The notes under the pieces: model-generated
What the model saw: the letters and a program-made list of their open reading frames with translations, nothing else
Databases searched by the model: none
Told to the model about the DNA's origin: nothing
Assembly (NCBI RefSeq): GCF_007859275.1
Contig: NZ_VOHC01000021.1
Location: 372,001-436,000, forward strand
Length of the DNA: 64,000 bases
Origin: Planomicrobium sp. CPCC 101079
GTDB lineage: Bacteria > Bacillota > Bacilli > Bacillales_A > Planococcaceae
Reading direction: 5' to 3'
Made by a program: the position numbers and the translations under genes
Part shown: piece after piece, positions 17,426 through 24,194 of the stretch
How positions within the stretch are numbered: position 1 is the first letter of the stretch
Layout of the letters: every line of letters starts with the position of its first letter

Positions 17426-17812
17426 ATGAAGAAAATTGTTACTCTTTCTCTTGCCGTTTTATTAACTGTCACTACTTTTACAACATTAAATAAGGAGCAA
17501 GGTAGTGAAGTTGCTGACCGCATCCCTGAACCTTGGGCTGCTAAATACCAAGTTGCCGACCGCATCCCTGAGCCTTGGGCTGCTAAATACCAAGTTGCCG
17601 ACCGCATCCCTGAGCCTTGGGCTGCTAAATACCAGGTTGCTGACCGCATCCCTGAGCCTTGGGCTGCTAAATACCAGGTTGCTGACCGCATTCCTGAGCC
17701 TTGGGCTGCTAAATACCAGGTTGCTGACCGCATTCCTGAGCCTTGGGCTGCTAAATACCAAGTTGCTGACCGCATTCCTGAGCCTTGGTCCATTAAAAAC
17801 TTCACAGTTTAA
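17426..17812 (+). CDS. Secreted multi-copy peptide pheromone precursor
   Basis: A 128-residue predicted prepropeptide. A Sec-type signal (MKKIVTLSLAVLLTVTTF) leads to a short polar stretch and then seven copies of VADRIPEPW. Six are in a 14-residue unit VADRIPEPWAAKYQ and the seventh ends in SIKNFTV. There is no catalytic domain, lipobox or anchor. Its place directly behind an NprR-like receptor, with coupled translation, is the hallmark of RRNPP receptor/pheromone pairs; single-copy precursors are the norm (PapR, NprX, Phr). The active peptide is probably within ADRIPEPW; mature PapR (ADLPFEF) also begins AD, has a proline and ends in an aromatic residue, but that likeness is only suggestive. 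The cleavage sites are not known. A repetitive surface or antimicrobial peptide is the main alternative. Confidence 0.82.
   Translation: MKKIVTLSLAVLLTVTTFTTLNKEQGSEVADRIPEPWAAKYQVADRIPEPWAAKYQVADRIPEPWAAKYQVADRIPEPWAAKYQVADRIPEPWAAKYQVADRIPEPWAAKYQVADRIPEPWSIKNFTV
17510..17788 (+). repeat. 42-bp tandem repeat, 6.6 copies, inside the pheromone gene
   Basis: Units begin at 17510, 17552, 17594, 17636, 17678, 17720 and 17762; the last keeps only the first 27 nt. Differences between units are all silent third-position changes (GCT/GCC, ATC/ATT, GAA/GAG, CAA/CAG), so the 14 residues are identical. No spacers are present; this is a coding tandem repeat. Confidence 0.97.
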
Positions 17813-17822
17813 TATGAAATTT

Positions 17823-17862
17823 AAAGCCCGTTACTCTTTTTCTAGAGTAACGGGCTTTTTTT
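17823..17862. terminator. Terminator between pheromone gene and pgi
   Basis: A 15-bp perfect stem AAAGCCCGTTACTCT/AGAGTAACGGGCTTT with T run on the plus strand, lying between convergent genes and probably serving both. Confidence 0.92.
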
Positions 17863-17867
17863 ATAGC

Positions 17868-19178
17868 TCAGTCTTTTTTCTCGTAACCTGGTTTCCCAAG
17901 CAGTTCAAACATGTTTTGTTTGTAAAGCTCTACTCCTGGCTGGTCAAATGGATTGACCCCAGACAGATAGGCGCTCATGGCGCATGATTTCATGAAGAAA
18001 TAAATTAAGTATCCTACATGATGGGCATCGATCTTCCCTACATCCAATGTGATGACTGGGACGCCGCCTTCAACATGAGCTAATGCTGTCGCTTCCAATG
18101 CTTGCATATTAACTTCATGCAAAGTTTTATCCGTTAAATAATTCAAGCCGTCTTCGTCATTTTCATCGAAAGGAATTTGGCTCTTTTGTTGGTCTTCCGT
18201 AAAACGGATCATCGTTTCAAATAGCATCCGACGGCCATTTTGCATATATTGGCCCATTGAATGAAGATCAGTTGAGTAGACTACCGATGCCGGGAAAATA
18301 CCTTTTCCTTGCTTGCCTTCGCTTTCACCGAATAATTGCTTCCACCATTCATGGAATGCACTCATTGAAGGTTCAAAGCTTGCAAGAACTTCCACTGAAA
18401 ATCCGCGGCTGTTTAAAATTTGGCGATAAGCCGCATATGTATATGCAGCATTTGAAGACAAGTCAACTGCCTGCAACTCTTGTTCCGCTTGTTCCGCACC
18501 TTTGAGCAATGCTCGGATATCGACTCCTGCCGCTGCTAATGGAAGCAATCCAACCGCAGTCAATACAGAATATCTTCCGCCGACATCTCCAGGGATTACA
18601 AAAGAAGTATAACCGTTGGCATCGACGTTTTTCCGAAGTGCCCCACCTGTCTCATCTGTGGTGGCAAAAATTCGATCCTTCGCCTCTTCGCCATAAGTTT
18701 CATACATCCAAGTGCGCAGCATTCTGAAAGCAATTGCCGGTTCCGTAGTAGTTCCTGATTTGGAAATAACATTCAGGGCAACATTTTTGCCTTTGATATA
18801 TGTCAAAAGATCTTCCATATACTTTCCGCTTATATTCTGGCCAGCATAAATTATCTCAGTTTCGCCAAATCCGAACGAAGAGCCAAGCAATTCGTTGACA
18901 GCTTTTGTCCCTAAATACGAACCGCCAATGCCAATAACTACTAAAACATCTGCCTTTTCCCGTATTTTCTGAGCCGCTTCTTCAATTCTCGTTAGCTCTG
19001 CTTCATCCATTTCAGATGGCCAATCCAACCAACCTAAATAATCAGATCCCAAAGCTGTCTTGTTTTGCATTCTTTCGTGTGCAACTTCGACAAACGCTTG
19101 CAATGCAGCCAACTCTTCTGATTCTACAAAGCCCTTTACATACTTATCGTTCAAATCTACTGTTTTTATGTGGACCAC
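17868..19178 (-). CDS. pgi: Glucose-6-phosphate isomerase
   Basis: Interconverts glucose 6-phosphate and fructose 6-phosphate in glycolysis. The protein has the PGI signatures VVIGIGGSYLGTKAV, VISKSGTTTEPAIAFR, GVDIRALLKGAE and the C-terminal DQPGVELYKQNM; 436 residues is close to the B. subtilis enzyme. The start is a problem: alignment with B. subtilis Pgi (MTHV) supports GTG at 19178 (MVHI), but the only SD-like sequence, AAAGGCGGTGG, overlaps that GTG and is better spaced for the AUA codon at 19169. It is monocistronic. Confidence 0.95.
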   Translation of the reverse strand: MVHIKTVDLNDKYVKGFVESEELAALQAFVEVAHERMQNKTALGSDYLGWLDWPSEMDEAELTRIEEAAQKIREKADVLVVIGIGGSYLGTKAVNELLGSSFGFGETEIIYAGQNISGKYMEDLLTYIKGKNVALNVISKSGTTTEPAIAFRMLRTWMYETYGEEAKDRIFATTDETGGALRKNVDANGYTSFVIPGDVGGRYSVLTAVGLLPLAAAGVDIRALLKGAEQAEQELQAVDLSSNAAYTYAAYRQILNSRGFSVEVLASFEPSMSAFHEWWKQLFGESEGKQGKGIFPASVVYSTDLHSMGQYMQNGRRMLFETMIRFTEDQQKSQIPFDENDEDGLNYLTDKTLHEVNMQALEATALAHVEGGVPVITLDVGKIDAHHVGYLIYFFMKSCAMSAYLSGVNPFDQPGVELYKQNMFELLGKPGYEKKD

Positions 19179-19243
19179 CGCCTTTTTTTATTTACTTTAT
19201 TTTACCATGAGTTGTCATATACAATGAAAGTTATTTGAATAAC

Positions 19244-20305
19244 TTATAAGAAATAAAAACCGATGCCCATAATAAGATATGCGGCAATCAGAGTTAACCC
19301 TTCAAACCAGTTGGATTCGCCATCATTCATAATATTGATCGCTAGAAAAACAGCTGTTATCATAGCCACGAGTTCCGACATGGTAAATACGAGCGGCATT
19401 TTTTGAGGCATAAAAAGGGAAATGATTACGAGAAGTGGTGCGACAAACATCGCAACTTGAAGCGTGGAGCCAATTGCAATTTCGACTGCGATATCCATTT
19501 TGTTTTTCATCGCCATTATAAGTGCGGAAGCATGTTCCGCTGCATTCCCTACAATCGCTACAATAATAACTCCTATGAATAATTCTGACCAACCAAATTG
19601 CTCTCCTACATCTTCAAACGTATGGACCAGATTTTCTGAAACAAAGGCAACAACCAGAGTAGCAGCAAACAAAATGATTAAAGCTTTTCCCTTGGACCAT
19701 TCAGGTTCTTCATGGGATGGCCCCGCTTCATTTTCTACATCAGCATGTGCATAAACGCCACGATGAGTAACCAGTTTGAATACTAAACCTGCCAAATATA
19801 GCAAAATCAAAATGACTGATATACCGACACTCAAATAAAGGGTTTCGTTTTCGTTCATGGTCATCGTAAAGATTTCCGGAATAACAAAAGCGACGATTAC
19901 CGCAAATATCAACAAACCGGAATTATGTGATGCATCGTGAACATTGAACTTTTGCCTTTTAAACTTGATGCCGCCAAGAAAGAAGGAAAGTCCACCCACA
20001 AGAAGCAAGTTTCCTAGGACGGAACCTGTCAGAGAAGCTAATACAACTCCGACTAGTCCTGCTTTAAGCGCAAATATAGAAATAATAAGTTCTACTGCAT
20101 TCCCGAAAGTGGCATTCAAAAGCCCGCCAATTCTTGGTCCGCTTACAATTGCTAAGCTCTCAGTCGCTCTTCCCATAAAACTGGACAATGCCACAACACT
20201 TATCGAACAAATGACAAACATCACAATACTTGACCAATGCATAAGTGAACCAATAACTGCCAGGGGTACGCTGACCAAAACTAAAATGCCAAATATTCTA
20301 TTCAT
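19244..20305 (-). CDS. cax: Ca2+/H+ antiporter, CaCA family
   Basis: Polytopic cytoplasmic-membrane exchanger that extrudes calcium in exchange for protons. It has 353 residues and about eleven hydrophobic segments. The two CaCA alpha-repeats are visible: GPRIGGLLNATFGNAVELIISIFAL near residue 60 and GNAAEHASALIMAMKNKMD near 250, with the conserved acidic residues. AGGAGGGG precedes the start. Monocistronic. Confidence 0.92.
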   Translation of the reverse strand: MNRIFGILVLVSVPLAVIGSLMHWSSIVMFVICSISVVALSSFMGRATESLAIVSGPRIGGLLNATFGNAVELIISIFALKAGLVGVVLASLTGSVLGNLLLVGGLSFFLGGIKFKRQKFNVHDASHNSGLLIFAVIVAFVIPEIFTMTMNENETLYLSVGISVILILLYLAGLVFKLVTHRGVYAHADVENEAGPSHEEPEWSKGKALIILFAATLVVAFVSENLVHTFEDVGEQFGWSELFIGVIIVAIVGNAAEHASALIMAMKNKMDIAVEIAIGSTLQVAMFVAPLLVIISLFMPQKMPLVFTMSELVAMITAVFLAINIMNDGESNWFEGLTLIAAYLIMGIGFYFL

Positions 20306-20362
20306 AAAACCCCTCCTAAAATTTCATAGTATCTCATACCCCCGCTTTAAAGTTCTCTAACT

Positions 20363-20390
20363 AAAAAAGCCCATAAAGTTATGGGCTTTA
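20363..20390 (-). terminator. Terminator of the ATL gene
   Basis: Stem AAAGCCCATA/TATGGGCTTT followed by a T run on the minus strand, 50 nt after the stop. Confidence 0.85.
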
Positions 20391-20437
20391 GTAGTCATCA
20401 AGATTAAATTGTTCAAAATGTTAAAACTGAACCAAGA

Positions 20438-20758
20438 TTATGTATTATTTTCTTCTGGATCGTATCGATAAATGTCCAAATCAATCTGCCCATGCCGACT
20501 GACTTTCACCCCTTCTTCCTCAAGAAGAGCGCGTTGCGCGTATCGGGATTCTTCGTCAGCAAGCACTATGATTCCTTGGGCGTTGACTATCCGGTGCCAC
20601 GGCAAACCATTCTTCTCACTCATGCTATGCAACAGCCTGGCAACTTGCCTGGCTCCCCGCGGGCTTCCAGCGCATCTGGCAACTTGGCCATATGTCATAA
20701 CTTTTCCAACAGGGACATTTCGAATAATGTGTATCGCTTTTTCTGTAAACGGCTGCAT
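20438..20758 (-). CDS. Alkyltransferase-like protein (MGMT family, no catalytic Cys)
   Basis: A 106-residue protein with only the DNA-binding domain of O6-alkylguanine-DNA alkyltransferases (TYGQVARCAGSPRGARQVARLL, LPWHRIVNAQG). The active-site PCHR of MGMT is PWHR here, so it cannot accept alkyl groups. Such ATL proteins bind O6-alkylguanine and hand the lesion to nucleotide excision repair. The arginine finger after the helix (GARQVAR) is present. No repair genes are adjacent. Confidence 0.9.
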   Translation of the reverse strand: MQPFTEKAIHIIRNVPVGKVMTYGQVARCAGSPRGARQVARLLHSMSEKNGLPWHRIVNAQGIIVLADEESRYAQRALLEEEGVKVSRHGQIDLDIYRYDPEENNT

Positions 20759-20793
20759 GCGTGTTCAATCCTAACTTCTTTTAATTTCATCCA

Positions 20794-21267
20794 TTAAGTA
20801 TTAGACGGTTGATTCAAGCCATCCAGAATTTTTCCATCATAATACGAGTCCACCACATTCCTGCTAAATTTGTACAAAGGCAATTTAGCTGTTTCAAGGG
20901 CCAACCCTTCGCTTTTATAATGAAGATATTTATAATACTCGACTGTTCGTTCAATTGCTTCGCTTAAACCTTGAAGCGATTTTTCGTCTTGATGAAGTAA
21001 CGGACGATCCAAATCGATGCTTTTTGCTTCATCGGCATAAAGAGATTTGTATTTTTTTATATCTTCCACTGTTTGATCAAATAAAATTTGTCTCTGTTCT
21101 AATCGGTAATGTTTGCGCCAATAGACGAAAACCTCTTTCGCAATTCCTAATTTCTTGGCTCCTAAAGAAGCGTTCAAGCCCTCAGTAACACACGTTTCAT
21201 ACATGATCTTCTTTAAAGATTTTTTATTTTCCCTTTCTAGTAGCCCTTTATATTGCAAGTATCTCAT
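20794..21267 (-). CDS. Hypothetical protein with HTH-like segment
   Basis: 157 residues, not recognised. Residues 27-52 (TEGLNASLGAKKLGIAKEVFVYWRKHY) look like a recruited HTH of the homeodomain/transposase kind, and the flanks are highly charged and helical, including two tyrosine-rich helices (VEYYKYLHYKSEG). No signal or membrane segment. It has a strong AGGAGGT ribosome site and lies 50 nt after a GNAT gene and the wzz-like gene, so a regulatory or accessory role in that locus is possible but unproved. Confidence 0.7.
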   Translation of the reverse strand: MRYLQYKGLLERENKKSLKKIMYETCVTEGLNASLGAKKLGIAKEVFVYWRKHYRLEQRQILFDQTVEDIKKYKSLYADEAKSIDLDRPLLHQDEKSLQGLSEAIERTVEYYKYLHYKSEGLALETAKLPLYKFSRNVVDSYYDGKILDGLNQPSNT

Positions 21268-21319
21268 ATATGTACCTCCTAGGCATTATATTAATTAGGT
21301 CCTATTTTGATTTCTGTAA

Positions 21320-22333
21320 TCATCCATACCTATATCGTTTGGCCATATCCGTTTCTTTAGAAGAAAGCAATCTATTGTATGCAGCAGTGTCATGTACATA
21401 GTGTCCGATATAGAATATATCCGGCTCCATATTGCTTATTTCTTGTTTTAATCTTTTGATGTGGTCATCGTCACTGTGAAAGTCTCCACCTAAGTGAAAA
21501 TACGAGAAATAATTTTCTTTTCCCCATTCCGCAATTTTTAACAGCAGAGATTTCCAAGCCGCTCCAGCCTCCTGCTCTGAAATGCTTCCTTCCAGGTGGT
21601 GAAATATAGTGTCGCCTTCGGCCAATACATAACAAGCAGAAATCAACTTCTCTCCACGGTAAGCGCCAAACAAATGTAAATTAGATCCTAATGAACTTAT
21701 AAGTGCTTCAAAATAATCGTTGGTAAAAAAATAATAGCTGTCAGCTTCTTCTCTTCTTCGCGCTGATGAATAATACAAGACAAGAAATTCGAACATGTGC
21801 CGTACAGTTCCAAGTTTTTTTATAACTACTTGGCTGTCCGCAGTCGGATTGTCGGAAATACCGCTTTTATAATCTAGCAAATTTTGTAATGGCTGTTTAA
21901 GGCTCAACGTATAGGTAGCATACATTGGATATAGAGTTAGGTATTCTTTAAAAAAAGAAGCATTATCATTCAAAGGGTGAAAACGGATTGTTTCCGCAAC
22001 AATTTTTTCTTCCGAACAAAATTTTATGAAAGCATTTCTGAAATTTTCTATTAACTTGGTTGCGTCTCCCTTTATCTTCAGTAATGGACCGCCATAGCCG
22101 AAAGGGGTGGTGGCATCAAAGTAAGCAGCATCCTCTTCGTCTATCAGCCTTTTGATAAACGGGTAGGCAACTTCTCCTTCATCGTCTATATAATAGAAAA
22201 GCAGAGGTTCACCAGGATCCAGCTTGGTGGCACTTAAAAAGTACTGGACCGTATAATAGATATCCGAAAGCTGGAACATATCCAGAATTTTTTGCCACCG
22301 TATATGTTCACTTACGGACACTAGCTCGTACAT
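21320..22333 (-). CDS. GNAT/FemAB-like acyltransferase
   Basis: A 337-residue protein of the peptidoglycan-bridge/BioF2-like acetyltransferase group. The N-terminal part carries FFYYIDDEGEVAYPFIKR and TPFGYGGPLLK, and the C-terminal GNAT half has LFGAYRGEKLISACYVLAEGDTIFHHLEGSI and LLLKIAEWGKENYFSYFHLGGD. Members modify cell-wall peptides or exopolysaccharide sugars. I start at 22333, with AGGGGTGA 6 nt upstream; an earlier ATG pair at 22366 overlaps the wzz-like stop but has no ribosome site. It is cotranscribed with the wzz-like gene. Confidence 0.8.
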   Translation of the reverse strand: MYELVSVSEHIRWQKILDMFQLSDIYYTVQYFLSATKLDPGEPLLFYYIDDEGEVAYPFIKRLIDEEDAAYFDATTPFGYGGPLLKIKGDATKLIENFRNAFIKFCSEEKIVAETIRFHPLNDNASFFKEYLTLYPMYATYTLSLKQPLQNLLDYKSGISDNPTADSQVVIKKLGTVRHMFEFLVLYYSSARRREEADSYYFFTNDYFEALISSLGSNLHLFGAYRGEKLISACYVLAEGDTIFHHLEGSISEQEAGAAWKSLLLKIAEWGKENYFSYFHLGGDFHSDDDHIKRLKQEISNMEPDIFYIGHYVHDTAAYNRLLSSKETDMAKRYRYG

Positions 22334-22362
22334 ACTCTTCACCCCTGTTTTCAGCTGCGGCA

Positions 22363-23046
22363 TCATTTAAACACAGTTTGCAATGTCGCTTCTTCGTCTT
22401 TCTTTCTTCTTTTTCTTCTTAATCCACGGTTATTATTTTTCAAGGAGATATTCAACATTTCGATGATGAAGGCGATCAAGACCCCAACGATAAGGCCAAA
22501 CGCCCCTGCCAAGCCAAGACCGAAGATTAAATTTTCATCCAATGAAGAAACCACAGTTTCTTCTGATGCTTTGGCAATAATGGTTACATTATCCATTCCC
22601 AACCATTCCATTAGCATTTCCTGTAGTATGCTGGTCAAAGCGTTGGCAATTTCCACTGCTTCTCTACTGTCACTACTGCTGACTGTAATATTCAATACCT
22701 GGGTATTTGTTGCATGCGTAACAGTAATCAACTCATTCAGCTCGTGTATTGAATACTCAAGATTTAACTCCTTAATGGTCAGATCAAGGACATCCCTGCT
22801 TTTTAAGAGTTGGCCATAAGCATTTATCAATACCGGATCAGCCTTATTACTGCTCACTTCTTCCTCTGGTGTTTCAGCGGCCGGTTCTTCCATCCAAATT
22901 TGCGTAGTAGCTTGAAAATCCGGTGCTATAACAAAAACAAGAAGAAGCCAAACCGTCGCTATTGATAAAAAAGTTACAGAAAGAATCAAATTCAAGCGTT
23001 TTTTCAAACTTTTTATGATATTTAGGATATTAACTTCTTCGCCCAT
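22363..23046 (-). CDS. Wzz/YveK-like polysaccharide chain-length regulator
   Basis: Predicted membrane protein that sets polymer length in Wzy-type polysaccharide export or acts as modulator of a BY-kinase. Two membrane helices, about residues 18-40 (LILSVTFLSIATVWLLLVFVIAP) and 175-200, flank an extracellular domain with the Wzz-type VLINAYGQLLKSRDVLDLTIKELNL. The C-terminus is a basic cytoplasmic tail rich in Arg and Lys. Start at 23046 with AAGGAGG 8 nt upstream (227 residues), not the longer frame to 23142. The usual kinase partner is not beside it. Confidence 0.84.
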   Translation of the reverse strand: MGEEVNILNIIKSLKKRLNLILSVTFLSIATVWLLLVFVIAPDFQATTQIWMEEPAAETPEEEVSSNKADPVLINAYGQLLKSRDVLDLTIKELNLEYSIHELNELITVTHATNTQVLNITVSSSDSREAVEIANALTSILQEMLMEWLGMDNVTIIAKASEETVVSSLDENLIFGLGLAGAFGLIVGVLIAFIIEMLNISLKNNNRGLRRKRRKKDEEATLQTVFK

Positions 23047-23435
23047 TCCCGTTGCCTCCTTCCAAATTAGCTGGGAGTTGAATACCATTTCTAAAAATTC
23101 AGATAATTGTAGTTCATTTATATCATATATTTTTAGTTCCATCTACTCTTTTTACGAAAAAATCATATGTTTTTTTACGTTTAATAAGCATATAGTCTAT
23201 CAGTATATTTACTATAGTTACAAATATTACAAGACTAGGTATATTCGATCATTCCGTGTATTTAATTGTTTTTGTAATCAAATCTTTATCACTCTTAATT
23301 TCAAGGGTATTCATAGGCGATATATTAAAATATGGGATTATTTTCTTCTTTAATAGACTTATGAACTATTTTCAAAATATTTAGTTTATTATTTTATATA
23401 CTTTAGTTTTTATTGCTCGATAGTTTTGAACAAAT
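23047..23435. other. Long AT-rich region upstream of the wzz-like gene
   Basis: About 390 nt rich in A and T with no supported gene. It presumably includes the promoter and a long leader of the wzz-like operon; I could not pick a convincing -35/-10 pair. Confidence 0.4.
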
Positions 23436-23471
23436 AAAAGAACCTCACTCTTAGGAGTGAGGTTCTTTTTT
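23436..23471. terminator. Orphan terminator, copy 1 of a duplicated hairpin
   Basis: A 15-bp perfect stem AAAAGAACCTCACTC/GAGTGAGGTTCTTTT with a TTAG loop. No gene ends here. The same hairpin recurs at 24161-24192, and the two copies bracket the GC-rich repeat block. Confidence 0.8.
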
Positions 23472-23541
23472 CAGCTTGTTGAGAAAGTTAACGTTGTATG
23501 AGCGAGCATTCCTTAACCGATAGTTCGCCAACCGGCTGCGA

Positions 23542-23598
23542 AGCTATTGGCCGAAGTTATTTTGGCCAATAGCTTTGCGACGAGCTTGCGCAGGAGCA
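23542..23598 (+). repeat. Hairpin module A
   Basis: Stem AGCTATTGGCC/GGCCAATAGCT (11 bp perfect; arms 23542-23552 and 23564-23574), loop starting GAAG, then the tail TTGCGACGAGC ... GCAGGAGCA. Confidence 0.75.
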
Positions 23599-23686
23599 TA
23601 TGTTTTAAATGCCGCGGGCGAGCGCCAAGCCTCCTCAGCCGCTTCGCGCCTTGCGGGGTCTGGGCTGTCTCGCTATCCCGCAGGCA

Positions 23687-23745
23687 AGACATTGACCGAA
23701 GCAAGCGAGGTCAAGTCTTTGCGACGAAGCGCAGCTGCAGGAGCA
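23687..23745 (+). repeat. Hairpin module B
   Basis: Stem AGACATTGACC/GGTCAAGTCT (10 pairs, one bulged A), loop starting GAAG, then TTGCGACGAAGC ... GCAGGAGCA. The stem sequence differs from module A yet pairing is kept. Confidence 0.72.
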
Positions 23746-23880
23746 GTACGGTTCTCTCCGCCGCTTGGCTCCCTATCGGGAGAGCAGGAAACACCACCAG
23801 CGAATTAACCCAAACAATCAGGAGTGCAGAGCATCTCCAAAGCGAATGAAAAGAAGCGACATGCAGCGGAAGGCGGCGAG

Positions 23881-23944
23881 CAAGTTGGGCGAAGGCAGTT
23901 CGACCAACTTGTTTGCGACGAAGCAGCGAAGCGATGCAGGAGCA
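23881..23944 (+). repeat. Hairpin module C
   Basis: Stem CAAGTTGG/CCAACTTG (arms 23881-23888 and 23904-23911), an inner CGAA/TTCG pairing, then TTTGCGACGAAGC ... GCAGGAGCA. Confidence 0.72.
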
Positions 23945-23991
23945 CCGTTTTTTCCTGCGGGAATGGTGCGAGTCCTGAGACCCCGCAGGGA

Positions 23992-24057
23992 ATGGGTTGG
24001 GCAAAAGTAATTTGTCCAGCTCATTTGCGACGAAGCTAGCGCAGCGATGCAGGAGCA
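23992..24057 (+). repeat. Hairpin module D
   Basis: Stem ATGGGTTGGGCAAA/TTTGTCCAGCTCAT (14 pairs, three of them G-T when read as RNA), loop AGTAA, then TTGCGACGAAGC ... GCAGGAGCA. It sits inside the direct copy of the Bacillales-type GC-rich repeat. Confidence 0.72.
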
Positions 24058-24160
24058 AAGGTTTTCAAAGCGAGCGAGGAGGCTTAGGCCGCACCCCGCG
24101 GAAAGCGTCCGCCTGGAGCGAAATGTGAAAAGAGCAACAAGAGTTTCTCGTCAGCCTGAA

Positions 24161-24192
24161 AAAAGAACCTCACTCTTAGGAGTGAGGTTTTA
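24161..24192 (-). terminator. Terminator of the winged-helix gene, copy 2 of duplicated hairpin
   Basis: AACCTCACTC/GAGTGAGGTT hairpin directly past the stop of the 99-residue gene, with an A run on the plus strand that reads as T run on the minus strand. Same hairpin as 23436-23471. Confidence 0.85.
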
Positions 24193-24194
24193 TT

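Larger units (their letters stand above)
23472..24160. repeat. GC-rich non-coding mosaic of structured repeats
   Basis: A block of about 690 nt, clearly richer in GC than the flanks, with no ribosome sites or plausible proteins though several frames are open. It contains four hairpin modules (listed separately) and two oppositely oriented stretches that look like the intergenic repeat common in Bacillales genomes: one reversed (about 23616-23686) and one direct (about 23951-24115) with CCCGCGGAAAGCGTCCGCC. It is bounded by two copies of one terminator hairpin. Confidence 0.8.

Noticed and set aside
17510-17788. CRISPR array
   Set aside because: Units are contiguous with no unique spacers and encode a protein; no cas genes in the window.
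17386-17805. Antisense and alternative-frame ORFs across the tandem repeat (e.g. GSGMRSATWYLAAQ repeats)
   Set aside because: A 42-nt repeat whose unit lacks stops stays open in all frames. These lack ribosome sites and a signal peptide, and the plus frame with ATG at 17426 has both.
20794-21267. Transposase remnant
   Set aside because: It has an HTH-like segment but no DDE/catalytic motif, a strong ribosome site and no inverted repeats around it, so I list it as hypothetical.
22363-23142. Longer start for the wzz-like gene at 23142
   Set aside because: The extra 32 residues have no ribosome site, whereas AAGGAGG at 8 nt supports 23046.
23513-24058. Several ORFs of 60-115 codons in the GC-rich block
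   Set aside because: They overlap on both strands, lack ribosome sites, and cross the hairpin modules; typical chance frames of GC-rich non-coding repeats.
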